From: Icerya purchasi
Taxonomy: Eukaryota; Arthropoda; Insecta; Hemiptera; Monophlebidae
Reading direction: 5' to 3'
Assembly (NCBI GenBank): GCA_039619475.1
Contig: CM077116.1
Coordinates: forward strand, 383,308,760 to 383,372,759
Length of the DNA stretch: 64,000 bases
Below the pieces are notes generated by a model that was not told the DNA's origin, ran no database searches, and saw nothing but the letters and a program-made list of their open reading frames with translations. Positions 27,344-39,180 of the stretch are shown in pieces. A program made the translations under genes and the position numbers. How positions within the stretch are numbered: position 1 is the first letter of the stretch; the number at the start of each line of letters is the position of its first letter.

Positions 27344-28098
27344 ATGTACGCAACAACCTCTTGAGGCAAGAGATGCGACCCCGACGACGAGTCTGTCTTT
27401 TACGATTTAAAAAGAAATTTCGCTCAACTAAACAGCATACACAGCCATCATTTTTAAGGGGCCAAGTTGTTCACACAGTGATTTTCCATAATTACACATT
27501 TAAGAGAACATCTTCTTCTCATATCTTCTGACCTCTACGTCTCGAGCATAATATTAAAATTAATGTATAACCTCTTTTATTTTAGTCGCTATTGTTTGGA
27601 GCCTAAAATAAAGAGAGCATTTTGGGCTAACGGGTTGGAAGAATGTACTTGAAAGCAAAGCAGAATCTGATGATATATTTCCTCCTCTGAAATGGAGCAG
27701 CAATCGTTTTGACGATCAGTATATATTACATCCTCAACCCTCATGAGTGCAAGTAATTGGCGAAGGAAAATTTAGAAAGCTTACTTTTGCCGCGTTGGTT
27801 ATATATGTGGATATAGTTGGAGAAAGATTCGATTGTAGAGATCTGTGCAGTTTTACATGATATCCTTGTTATGCAGCACGGCTAAATACTATATTTACAG
27901 TCGCGTAAATGATGCACGGATTGTGTTAATTTGTGACAGCCTTGCTGCGGAGGCCAAACAAATCTCTATCTACATGATTTAGTATGTGTATGATGTAGTG
28001 AATTTTTATTTCACTTTTTTCTCTTTCAGATGGGTTTTGTATATACAGTAAGCCATCTCTCTGTCTTCACGGTGAAGTTTGGGTAAATTAACGTAATT

Positions 28099-28553
28099 TT
28101 AGACGGTTATGATGTTGACAGTGAACTTTTTAAAACCATTGAAATTGGTTATAAACGGAACTTGATGGCCACCAAATAGGCGCTTAATTTGTGATATTAG
28201 TTGCCCGATTTTTTCCGTAATATGCAGGTTACATTTAGATAATTGCTTCGCAGGAGAATTGCATGAGCGCTGCAATGCGTTTTGCGATCGGACGAGTGTA
28301 GGATTAGTTTCGTGGTCTAGCAAGGCTTGATTAAGTTTTCTGTCCGTCGATTGAAATGTAAACTCGCGCTCAAATTTCCAAGCAAGTTCAATGGAGAAAA
28401 CGGATGAAAACGCGTGGCGGATGTGCTTGATTATTCCATATCTAATTGTAAGTCCATTTTCGCCGATAGCGTGGTACTTTTTGAAGGGATAATGTTCGTA
28501 CGTTGTTGAGGTGTATCCGTTGATGGCGGATAAAGTTCTGATGATAGTCCAGT
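28099..28553 (-). CDS. Unrecognised open reading frame of about 150 codons
   Basis: The minus strand is open from just after a TGA near 28556 to a TAA at 28099-28101, starting YWTIIRTLSAINGYTSTTYE and ending NGFKKFTVNIITV. The only internal Met start near the left is at 28323 (MLDHETNPTLVRSQ). A second frame on the same strand starts MSNCNNSTGIDTDQPTDDTG about 28.60 kb and overlaps it. The sequence is rich in charged and Ser residues with no membrane segment. I do not recognise it. It could be a transposon ORF1 or capsid-like piece, or an exon. Such length by chance in AT-rich DNA is unlikely but not impossible. Confidence 0.35.
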
Positions 28554-29245
28554 ATCATCTGTCGGTTGATCTGTATCAATCCCAGTGCTGTTGTTGCAGT
28601 TGGACATGATCTTCGTTATTTAGGATAGTCCCGCTTATTAACACTAAGGAGAAACGAGTGCGGGATATTCACACTGCAGATATGCTGGATGTAAACCTGT
28701 CGCCTCTTGCTCACTATATGACCAAATTCATTGTCGGAAGGGTTCAATCATAATATCACAATAGGTGTTACGAGATTTTAGTGCTAAGATGGACGGTAGG
28801 TAATAATTTAATTTATCGTGGAGAATAGTTAGGAAACATTGGACGGTATACGTTTATTGAAGGGATTTTTTATTCTTTGGGCAACTATTGTTTGGCCGTC
28901 TAAGGTAATTGCACTTCCGTTTGTAGAAGATGTATCAAGGACTTATACAGTTTTGAGAAAAATTTCCACTCTTTCATTACTGATTTTTGAACCTGATATA
29001 GTATTGGATGGACCGCCTACTTTAGCATTCTATGCGATGAACTAGTCACAGATGGAGTACGGAACTATGCACGTCAATATAAGGCTTTACTCATTCTTGG
29101 CGTGGTCGAAAGTAGTTAGTGACGTTATTTTTTTTAGCAAGCATAGTTTTGTTTGATTTCGCCGCCTCAGGAAATGACAAAATCGGTGTCCAATTTCTAT
29201 TAGCTGGCTTGAAGTCAGTTGTGCTATTCTCATTTAAATCGGGTT

Positions 29246-29387
29246 AGTCAGCTACCGTTAGGCAGCGGTGTTTCCTTTGGGTAGAATCGGGTTCGATTCC
29301 TGCAGCCCGTACATTGTAATTTCGAAAAATTTAATTTGCATTGGGTTAATATCTGTAATTGACGCGTCCAAAAAAACAAAAAATAAA
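29246..29387 (+). mobile_element. Short tRNA-like SINE (family B) with 11-bp target duplication
   Basis: A 142-bp unit is flanked by identical TAAATCGGGTT at 29235-29245 and 29388-29398. It holds a perfect pol III B box (GGTTCGATTCC at 29290-29300) about 45 bases in, a plausible A-box region (AGCTACCGTTAGGCAGCGG), and an A-rich tail at 29370-29387. No second copy is in this window and the body does not match family A. Confidence 0.72.
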
Positions 29388-30389
29388 TAAATCGGGTTGA
29401 AGAGGACGCGCAGCGATAGACTGATGCTTATCAGTAATCGCTGCGGCGGCTGGTTTGGTGTGACGGTATTTTGTGTGGTGCGTATTTTCTACCGGTGGCG
29501 GTTTGGTTCTGTCCGGTTTTGGTGTAGCGTAAGTGTCGGTGGGGAAGATTAGGGCACCGCACGTAGTAGCCTCAAACGTATTATTTATCAGCGGAATAAA
29601 ATAAACGCGAGAAACAAGACTTCTTATCAATCAGCAACGTATATCTTGACCGCTCGCGAGACAATTGATATTTAAGAATAGAGTAATACATTGATAATTT
29701 ATCAAAAAAAAACAAAACAGTAATGATATAGTGATAATGAAAATAAAAGAAACACATAACGTTCCATAACGATTACAAGTACGTCTCTAGCTCCTTCAGT
29801 TTGAAAAATCTTCCTCCCATTATTAGTCACAGATGTAAATTTATGAATTAAATATATAGAGGACTCTTATGATTGATTATCGAAGTGAACCAGTTCCTAT
29901 CCTAATAATCCCCCTTAATTCCCTCCCTTCTCATCCTAATATAATACCCCTTCATTTTTCTTCCCCTACTCATATCAATTTGATGGAATTTACTTAAATT
30001 AAATTGTCTTGGTTCACAAAGTGATGCCGTACCTCTTTATAATTTTCTTCTGCATCAAGCTGCTGCTTCTTTATTATAGCCTTTTATTTAACTTGGTTTG
30101 TCATTCTGTCTGTCTGTCACTCTGTCGGTCGGGCATTCTGTCTGTCTGGAGGGAATCTTGCGAATGATTTTTCACCTACTTCCCGATGAATTAAAAAGGT
30201 GCCCGTTTGCAGAAATGTTTGTTGTTATAGATGGCAATACAATATTATGCAACATCTGGGTTTCCAGCTTTAAAATTAGACCCTCGGGGCTTCAAAAGCT
30301 CGAACTTTTCGGAAAAAATATTGTTTTTTCCGGGCATATGATATACAGTTGGAAAGAGCGCGCTATTTGTCGGGAGCAAACTCGTATTT

Positions 30390-31880
30390 CATAGGCCTAA
30401 ATCCTATGCTAGAGAATAAGATTTAGATCGATTTTCTCTGACGGTTTAATATCGCACGTTGAAATATTTTACAGCGGTGATAGAGCAGCAGAGATATTAG
30501 ACCGTAATTTTGCGGATTATTTGCGTCTTCTCCCGGTTTCAGAACAGCTACGAGACGCGCGTTTTTCTTCATTGTTTACCGATATTCATTTTATTTAATC
30601 ATTCATTAAATATTTGTTGGAGCCAAGTATTGCTGCCGTATCGAGATATTTAATTTGTTTGACGAATGTGCTACCTACAAGGAGCCGCTTTACGGGATCT
30701 GGCTTTCTTTTCGTTATTGATAGGTTTGTCTAAATTATCTTTTTCAGCTGACAGAACTCATGTAATAGGTATCCTTTCTTTCGAGCTGTTAGTTTTCCCG
30801 TTAAGTAAAATCTATTGGATCGTTGTTAATGCGTTATGTTGCTTCTTCTCGTTGTTCAATTTCTTTAGACATCTTTTTGGCTATCTTCGCTAAATTTGAG
30901 TTTTCAACCGTATACTGCACCAATTTTTGGTTCTTTCTTTGAAAATTTTTCTCGTGAATTCGCTTCCTGCTTCTACCGTGTCTCTATCGAAGGGATTTAT
31001 TTTGAATTTTTACAGTAATTTGCGTACTGTTCTTGGAGATGGCTATTCATATTTCAGCTTTATAAGCTTTCCTGGCCTCTTGTGGCACACATTTTTTTGA
31101 GCAGTTCGTAATAGCTTCTACAAAGGAGTTCTGTTTAGCTACTTGAATTTTAGTCAGTCTGCCTTTCTGAAATTGTAACGCAGTGCTAGTTTTTCTGTAA
31201 TAATCGGCTTTAGAATTGCATTTACTGTACGGATATTATTGGCCTATGTTTTGAGTGTGATATGGTTTCAAATATATGTTTGGTACACATATGTAGTACG
31301 CATTCTGAATCAACTATATTGCCAGGATTATTGTAGAGCCATGTTTCCATAGACTACTATTAAAGAATGCGGGTAATTTCGATCACGGATAGTCTGAGAT
31401 AGTTTTTTTTCAGTCCAATCTTCCACACTATTTCGCCATTTATATCAGTCTCAGAATTTATACTGTGACTGTTATAAAGACTCTCACAATTCTTAGGTCC
31501 TGCGATTTTTCATCGGTACATTTGTTAAATTCAAATTTCCCATTGGGTGGTTTGTATATTATTGACGCTTCGGTGAAGCCTTAGCAACTGTTGTGGCCAT
31601 TAAGATTTCGACGTTTCTATCTACATTGGCTTCGATCTTGGATAGCTCCATATTATACAGCTAGCGAGACAGTTCCGTGTTTGTTGTGCGGTCTATCAAC
31701 GAGCAATTTCATTTTTCCGATTTTCGGTTTCGATCTCCTATCGGCTCTGTGTGTTTGTTGTATCGCTAGTACGTCAGCGTTGTGAGCTTAAACAAGGTGT
31801 TTGTTAATAATATTTTCGTAGCTGATGTTTGCCCGCTTCTACATTTACAGACGTAATTTGAAATGGCTTTGCTTTTCTCG
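30390..31880 (-). pseudogene. Non-LTR retrotransposon relic: endonuclease plus start of RT
   Basis: No frame is long, but the minus strand shows in order: ITSVNVEAGKHQLRKYY (about 31.87 kb, the opening strand of an APE-type endonuclease), NADVLAIQQTHRAD (about 31.76 kb, corresponding to the DVLxIQETH motif, with the catalytic Glu read as Gln), HNKHGTVSLAV, then IIYKPPNGKFEF (about 31.55 kb), NCSKKCVPQEARK (about 31.1 kb), then RLVAVLKPGEDANNPQNYGL followed by ISLLLY (about 30.5 kb, the RT N-terminal motif) and SIGFRPMK (about 30.4 kb, the QAGFRPGR block). The order and spacing match EN-RT polyproteins. It is riddled with stops. Confidence 0.65.
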
Positions 31881-33017
31881 TCGATAGCAGTCCTGAAAAT
31901 GACCTTTTCCACCCGGTATTAGGGTTCATCAATGTCGATCGGGGGTGCAATGATTTACTGACGAGTGTCCATATTGCTGCTTGCGGGGGACGTCAGCTGT
32001 ATTTAGACCGTACTTATAATTTAATTGTTATTATTATGTTGTCGTATTATTTAATCGTTGTTATTGCGTAGAGGCCATCCGGTGTCCCCTTATTTTCAGC
32101 ACTAAAAGAGAGGAAAGAAGTATACAAAAAGAACGCGACATGTGTATGGTCATAATCCGAGAGAGACTCTAGATTGCATATATTGTGTTTGCCTTTATTC
32201 CTTATATATTTCTTTTTACGACGGGATGTTCTTTCCGAAAAAATATTACCATCATATGTTCAATTTAAATGATTATTCTTCTCAGATGTTTGCTATTTAT
32301 TCTTAGTAATTATTTATTAACTCTAAAAATTGGACGTTTAACTGCATGACTCGTTGAAATTCTTATCATCACCAGAGCTAATTGTAATGATGATTCTTAT
32401 GTTCTTGTATTTGGGTCCATCGTTCGTTCTGTGTTTAGCTGCGATTGTCCCTTCAAATCTTTTCTTTTTAAATAAGACATTATCAAAAATTCTCCGACGT
32501 TCTCAAAAAAAAGCAGACAGTTTGCAAAACCGTCGACTTCTTATTTCCGTTCTCAGTTAACTTGATCGTCCAAAAGCGGAAGCCGGATTTTTATTTAAAG
32601 CTAAAAGCGAATAAGCGGCTAATTGGTTATTATTCGAATCCGATTTATTATAACATGAACTCGGTTACTAACTCAATTTTCGTTTTTAACCGAAGATTCG
32701 ATTATTTTTTGTTTCGATTACTAACTGTAGGTTAGTGAATGGGCTGTTTGGTGTATGGGTTGTTGTATCGCGTTTAAGTTTGCAGCGATCATAAATTTAC
32801 CTAACAAACGTTTCACTAAGAAAAAAAGTCAAATTAGGAATTTAATATGCGAAGGAATTTTTGTGTACTTATTGTAGGTACGTAAGGGAAGAGATTATTA
32901 TTTTAGCTTGCAAGTGTAGCAAATTAAGCCAAATATGGAAATGATGCGTACTATTATTTATTCAGGAAAAGAAAAAGATAATATATATATATACATATTT
33001 ATGAATTACAATTTGTT

Positions 33018-34018
33018 GTTTTTTTTTTGTATGTCACTAAAGAACTTTCACCCAACAGCAACAAGAAAGGAGAGGATCAGTTAAATACTGATTCGGTCAG
33101 AAATAGCCAGAACGAAGGAACGAAACACTGGGATAATGGACTGAGAGGGAAGTGATAGGATGTAGAGACACAGTAAGTACCAAGAAGTCCAAGATATAAC
33201 AAATTAGAATAAAGAATGGCTCGTTCGGTCGAGAGTATGGACATTCAAAGAGGATGTGGTTTGGATCGCAGGTAGCTTCGTGATTCGGATGAAAATAACA
33301 CTTAGGAAAGGAAGTTAAATGAAAACGAAAACGTGAGGAAGGTAACCGAGTATGACTAAGACGCAACCGAATAACATTGATTACAACGGAATTTCGTAGA
33401 ATAGGAAAGTTGTATAATCAATGAGGTGGTGGGTAGAAATATTCGGTTGTATGGAGAAGCGTAAATATCCGACTAGAATGCGAATGGTTAAAGCGCAAAC
33501 GCACAATGGCGACAACAACAGAACAAGGAAGTGAAGGGAACAGAAGGAACCAACGATTTGAAGGAAGATTAGGCTGAACGGACAGATAAAAAGAGCGACA
33601 ATTAGAAAAGGAGGAATGGTACATATCCGACCAAAATCTGAGATGGAAATATTTACATAAAGGCAAGAGATTAGAGGATGGGATGTTTTTGAAGAAGAAT
33701 GAAGAAAAAGCAGCAACCCGAGCCAAAGAGTCAGCCATCTCATTACCTGAGATGCCGGAATGGCCAGGAACCCACAGCAAGTCAATATGGATCCCATGGA
33801 GAGAAGGGAGAGTCCGAATGAGAGAACGTATGCGGAGAATAGTAAAATCACAGAAATGATTAGGAAGAGGAGAGGAGATGGCTTGAAGAGCACTCATGGA
33901 GTAGGAGGTGGGAACGTTAAATGACTCAAAACAAACCAGTTGTATAAATAAACTGAATAGTGTCTGCGATATTCAAGGACGAGCTGGCCAGGATGACTGC
34001 ATAGACACTAGGTGGTTA
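33018..34018 (-). mobile_element. LINE 3' end of the same RNase H family, minus strand, decayed
   Basis: The minus frame 33897-33418 gives LLWVPGHSGISGNEMADSLA (RNase H C-terminal motif) and FHLRFWSDMYHSSF, then a frame change and the Cys/His region EATCDPNHILFECP (33366-33097). The third catalytic Asp position reads SYS rather than SDS. A stretch of about 50 bases near 33.4 kb appears twice in related form (VRLRFNHS and IRLRLSHT), so the copy may be a join of two insertions. The oligo-A tail appears as oligo-T at 33018-33029. It lies head to head with the + copy at 34.84 kb. Confidence 0.8.
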
Positions 34019-34019
34019 G

Positions 34020-34515
34020 AATGCTAAAGAGCAAAAGAAGGGCACTGCAGGAGTAGGTGTTTTATTGAAGGAGCAGGGGAGAGGGAATAAAAGGGGCACT
34101 CAAAAAGAGGCTCGCAGTTGAGCAAAAGATGATCGTGCGTCGGAGAAATATATGTCCGATGCGGAGCCTTGTCATAGCGACAAAATGTGTTCTGGGAAGT
34201 TCGGATGGAGGAAACCCGGGGCAATGTCGTGTTTTATCTCTCTCAGAAAGCAAGCTTGTTTGGAGAGCCAATCTTGCTCCCATCAGGATTGCACCAAAAT
34301 TTTTATGTACTTTATTATGTCTGAGGGGAGAGGAAGAGAAGCAAGGCATATGGGGTACAACAGAGCAGATTTAGCAGCAGTGTTAGCTAATAAATTACCC
34401 CTGAGTCCAGTGTGGCTTGGCACCCACAGGAAAGAAATTTGGCGTGAGATAATAAATTTGGCAGACTTGTTTTCAGCTATTCCAGCATATCCAAGTTTCG
34501 TAGCAGCTAATTCTT
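34020..34515 (-). pseudogene. Second LINE family: RNase H end and Cys/His region, minus strand
   Basis: The minus strand reads SFLWVPSHTGLRGNLLANTA (RNase H C-terminus, with GNE changed to GNL) and, after a frame change, THFVAMTRLRIGH followed by a region in another frame with THDHLLLNCEPLFECP and HLLLQCPSF. The TRLRIGH...LL....P.FECP..HLLLQCP order is the C-terminal zinc-knuckle region of Jockey/R1-group elements. The wording differs clearly from the neighbouring family (which reads LRFNHS and LFECP), so this is a separate older insertion. Confidence 0.65.
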
Positions 34516-34842
34516 CTTTTTTTTAAATTTCTGACTCTAATTTCTTGTCTATATATAGGAGATTCGACCTGGTATTTTAGTTAGTCACTTTCTCCTTTTT
34601 TTTTGTTAGTACTTATTTTTATTTTTCCGTCGAACCTCATCTTTCTTCTAATTCTTGTTTTATTTATTTTTTTAATGTTTCCTCGCTGCATTTTATTTTT
34701 TCAGTCGGAATGATGTACACAGTTACCTATGATACTAATCGTGTTTGTTTAAATGCTCTTCCGTTTTTGTTGATCGATCGATTTTTGTATTTCTGTTTTC
34801 TAAAACACAGACTTTCTACTAATATCCGGCTAAATTAAAATT

Positions 34843-36230
34843 ACTTTTTTTGAAGGTATGTCTAGCAGCCCTTAAATCAACTCCCATTCCTGCAATACAT
34901 GCTGAATGCAATGTTCTCCCTTTACCAATCCGTAGATCTCACTTGGGATATCGCTTTCTTTTAAAACGGCTTCCAGTTTCTTCCTCAAAACTTATTTCAT
35001 CCTACTCCACCCTACTTCAGAATTGGCGATTCACTTCCAAAAAAATTCCCCTTCTTTCTCATATCTCAAATCGACTTGTTAAATTTCTTCCACAAATTAT
35101 AATACATAATAAACTTCCTTACTTTACCTTTCATTTTACAGACTTTCTCTTTCCTCCTAATCTATCTTTGTTGTCCACTTACTCTAAATCCCTTCCACAA
35201 CCTAATCAAGATTTCCTTAACACTATTAACTCTCTATTTCCTTTTCATTCTCTTCTTTATACTGATGGATCGAAGGGTCCTCACGGCGTTGGAGCATCCT
35301 TCCTATATGCTGTTCACAACTACTTTGAAAGTTATAAACTTCCTCCAACTTGCTCTATTTTCTTTGCAGAATCGGTTGCGATATTAAGAGCCATTCTTTA
35401 CATATCCTTAATACGAGACAATAATAAATTCCTAATTATCTCTGATGCTAAAAGTGTTTTACAAACTATCTCATCTGTTTTTCCTCATCCTTCTTGTGAT
35501 CCAATCATTCTTCGTATTCGCTCGATTATCCATAACCTCTTCCAAACTTACCACATTCAGATCGAGTTCCTTTGGATTCCAGGCCATGTTGGTATAGAAG
35601 GGAATGAAAGAGTTGATCAGTTGTCTCGTGGTGCAGCTGTTAATGGACTCCCCATTAATAATTTCACTGCTAATAATTTACTTGCACTATCTAAAAAATT
35701 CCATTATAGGTTTTGATCAGACTCATATCCTTCCTCCTTTTCTAACCAATTTTCCCTTTATCTTTCTATTCAGCCATATATTCCAGTTAATCCTTGGTTC
35801 CATGAATTTCCGTCTTTGCAGCGCTATTTTATTTCCTCTTTATGTCGATTGCGTTTCGATCATAGTTTGCTTCCTTCATCTCGCTATCGAGTTTCACTTT
35901 CAGACTCTCCTTACTGTCCGCTACATCCTCCAAATGATGCCCACGAATGTAATTCTAACCGCATACTTTTCGAATGCTCCACACTGTCGTCTGAACGTTT
36001 CCTTCTTTACTCTCAACTTCTGAGACTTAATATTCCTGCTCCCTATAGTGCTGCATCTGTTCTCTCCTTTCCTTCGTTAACTGTTGTCGCTCCCCTTGTA
36101 TCCTTCATTGATGCGATATCTGACCGCGTACGAATCTGAATAATTAATTCAGCAATACTTTCCTTTCTTGTCGAACATGGATCAATGCTCTTTGTCAGCG
36201 AGTCCAAAGAAAAAAAAAAAAAAAAAAAAA
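34843..36230 (+). mobile_element. 5'-truncated LINE with RNase H domain and poly(A) tail
   Basis: A single frame runs from about 34850 to the TGA at 36137-36139, broken by one TGA at 35714-35716. At that place related copies have TGG (RFWSD), so it is a Trp-to-stop change. The RNase HI domain has its four acidic residues in YTDGSK (D139), FAESVAI (E174), IISDAKS (D199) and GNERVD (D256), with the typical WIPGHVGIEGNE. Downstream is a Cys/His region (PLHPPNDAHECNSNRILFEC). The 3' UTR ends in an A-rich tail at about 36208-36230. The 5' end is lost, including the RT. The short repeat GAAGGT occurs at both edges and could be a target duplication. Confidence 0.85.
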
Positions 36231-38528
36231 GAAGGTTTTTTCTGGTCAGACGACCTGAGAAAAAAACTAGTGCATTGGTTTACTGCATACTGTTTGAATG
36301 ATTTATGTTTTCGTATATTTTTAAATAGTATTGCAGCACGATTTTGATTAATTATTTTTTCATTTATTCGCCCCGTTAATATATCGTTTACATTCGGTGT
36401 CGTTGTGTTTAATTTTTTAATTTTTATTATTAAATTTTCGAAAGTTTATGGGGAGTAGAGGGAAAAATTTTAGAACAACAGAAATACGAAAATAGTGTTT
36501 CTCTAGCATTGGTAACAATATTTTTCACGAAAAAGATTACACTTACAGTAAAGAAAGCATTCCCGGAATAGGCGCGGTATTTCTGTTATTTTTATTCTAC
36601 GGCCGATCTGGTCTTAATCATAGTTCCATTATATCTTATGCTCGATGGCAAACTGTAGATTAGATTATACTCGGGCGGCTAATCGCAGTGATGGCGCTTA
36701 TTTCCGTTGTGAAAGTCGCATTGCTTGTGGAACCTCTAAAGCGCACATTATGAAAATAGCACTGCGCATTGAAAAGAAATAAACCGTTGGTCAATAAATT
36801 ATTTATACCTGATTCAGCAGTTCGCATAAACATATTAAGTGTTGCTCTGCCTGCGAGTTGTACGTGCACATTATTACGTTAATTAAATTGACTTACGCTT
36901 TTGTTGCTTCTCTTATGGATACTTATATGCGATTCTTTATTAACTTCACTTTTTTTTCTTTCTTTCTTTCTTTTTAGTGAAATTATACCAGTTTTTTACT
37001 AAATGTGGCTGCCATTTTTCTTTCGACAGTTTCACGCGGTCGTCATCTTGTTACCGCTGTTTGGGACAGAGACACTCCGCCTGCACTCTGCATTATCTCT
37101 TCCTTAAACCGCTTTCTCTTTATATCCTTTATTTTCTGCCGAGTTCGCATCTACAATTAGTCTTTCCTTCGCTAATTATACCGTAGCGCAGAGAGTTGGC
37201 CAGTGTTGATGAGCCTTCCTAGCCCAAGTGCTATTTTAAAACGTTGATGTAATAAAGAATGTTTCGCGCACGGCTTCGAGTAACCTGATAAAATTTTTCC
37301 AGCAACGGGATAATAGTGCTACGTTTTTTTCGCTTTGGTGCCGAACTGATATAGTGCTAATTATTCAATCTTCGTTGGGTTGGTCGTGGGCATAAAAAAC
37401 AATTAACTATCTAAACGCGTGCCATGTAACGAACTCGAATGAATGGTACTTCGGGTATAAAAAAAACAACAGATTATTCAAAGATCTTCTCAGCCAGGTA
37501 AATATAATATGTCGCGTTTGGAAGATAAAAACGGGAAGATCTTTGTATAAGAAGAGAGGTGTAAGATTGGAACAAATTTTGCAGACCGTTATACAGCCGG
37601 CGCGGAATCTGCTTGATTCGCATTGGAATTATCAGCCTTTTGTGAATTTGTATTCCCGCCTGCTTAGATATGAGTCGGTTTGATGACGTATACGGTAGAT
37701 ATTATTTGCAGCGAGACAGAACGGTTCTCTGGTCTAATTTAACGACCAAACGTTGTACTTTAACCTGTGAAACATTTTTAATGTAAAATAATTTTATAAT
37801 ATCGGCATTAGTAATTTAAATTCCGATTTGGTTACGGCGGTATTAATTTGTTGTAGAATTATTACGGCGATAGAGTTATTATTTACGTTATTGTTAATAA
37901 TTAATTATGTGTAGCACGCTTACTACGACAAACGCGGTAGTAAAACAAAGCACACAAATCCCCATCCAGAAAACATATCGCTACCTCCGGGACGGGTTAT
38001 TTCGACATGATATTCTTATTTCTCTCTGCGGGTTTACTCGAACACTGAAATGCTCTAAGCTGTTTCGAAGTTTTCTATAGTGTGTAGAAACCATTTTTAA
38101 TCCGGATTAATTATTAAGGATACGCGGAGAATAGATTCACTACCGTGTTTGTGTATTCTCGTACGAGAGCGCCGGTGATCGAAAAATTGAGCAGAGCTAA
38201 TCCGACTAAAGCAACGATACCCCCACCGTACCTACATAGTTTACATTATAAATGTTACATGTGTAACGAGCAGTAGTAAATATTGTAGAACGGTTTTAAC
38301 TATGTTTCATACCATCTCGATGTGTATTGTAATCGTTGTAAGGGGGATATTGAATTTTCTAGAATTTTTTTAAAACGACGAAAATTTCATTTGTAAGACC
38401 TTTGGAAAATTCGTATTGTCCGGAGTCTGCGATCGTGTCTGATTGATATCGTTTAAATGATAGCCGGAATGTGTTGTGCTTAGAAAAAGATTTAAAGGAG
38501 TACGATAAATCGATACTAACCAAAGGCA
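36231..38528. other. No gene recognised
   Basis: Unique-looking sequence between LINE copies, with no coding pattern seen. Confidence 0.45.
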
Positions 38529-38626
38529 CTTATAACTCTTCCTTTATCCTCTCCTTTCCTTCATCTTCTGTGGTGTCCGCACTGCTGTCCTTTGTTGCGT
38601 CCATTTCGGACCGCTTAGTTATTTAA
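38529..38626 (+). mobile_element. Short LINE 3' coding end, plus strand
   Basis: The frame reads SFILSFPSSSVVSALLSFVA followed by SISDRLVI and a TAA at 38624-38626. This matches the last residues of the RNase H LINE family (AASVLSFPSLTVVAPLVS and ISDRVRI in the copy ending at 36139). It stops ten bases before the oligo-T of the minus copy at 38636, so two family members meet tail to tail. Confidence 0.7.
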
Positions 38627-38635
38627 TTTCTTTTT

Positions 38636-39180
38636 TTTTTTGGGCTCGTCAACCAAGGACCTTTACCCAGAAACAAAAGGTAAGGAAAGAAGTCGGTTAT
38701 ATTTTGATTCGATCAGAAATTTTAACTAAAAAGGAACAAATAGCTGGAATAATTAGTGGGGAAGGAAAGGACAGGATATAGGATGCACAATAAGGGGTAG
38801 GACGCCCAAGCTTAAGCAAATAAGAATATAAGGCAGAATGCTCCACGGAGAGGGATGAACACTGGAAGAACACATGATCGGCGTCGCAAATAATTGCATC
38901 ATCCGGATGGAGAGGACAGTGTGGAGAAGAAATCAAGGAGAAACGAAATCTGGAGGAAGGCAGCAAAGAATAGCCAAAGCGCATACGAACAATGGAAACA
39001 ACATCAGAACGACGAAGGGAGGGATGCAAAAGAAACCATGAATATGAAGGAAGAGTAGGCTGGACTGACAGGTAAAAGGAACAACTGTTGGAAAAAGAAG
39101 AAACATAGGTATCCGACCAAAATCGGATATGAAAGCTTTTACAAACTGATAGCAGGTTAACGGATGGAATTTTTTTAAAA
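38636..39180 (-). mobile_element. LINE 3' end, minus strand, open to its stop and with poly(A)
   Basis: From about 39165 the minus frame is open for some 155 codons to a stop at 38697-38699: SFHIRFWSDTYVSSFSN, then VVSIVRMRFGYSLLPSSRFR, HPDDAIICDADHVFFQC, and the end ISDRIKI. The 3' UTR contains GGTAAAGGTCCTTGGTTGAC and ends in an A tail seen as T at 38630-38640. The RNase H part is missing, so the 5' truncation is near 39.18 kb. It is the least decayed member of the family here. Confidence 0.82.

Noticed and set aside
29237..29306. A true tRNA gene at the B box of 29.29 kb
   Set aside because: The anticodon stem and a full acceptor stem do not form, and the unit is bounded by a target duplication and an A-rich tail, so it is a SINE.
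30098..30394. Plus frame of 98 codons beginning in a TCTG-rich tract
   Set aside because: The start is low-complexity and the rest has no motif. The right end overlaps the minus-strand RT relic.
33381..33893. Minus frame of 170 codons rich in Leu and Phe
   Set aside because: It overlaps the RNase H frame in another phase. The RNase H reading has recognisable motifs, so this is a shadow.
34129..34526. Plus frames of 81 and 124 codons
   Set aside because: They are the reverse of the minus-strand LINE relic with SFLWVPSHTG and TRLRIGH motifs.
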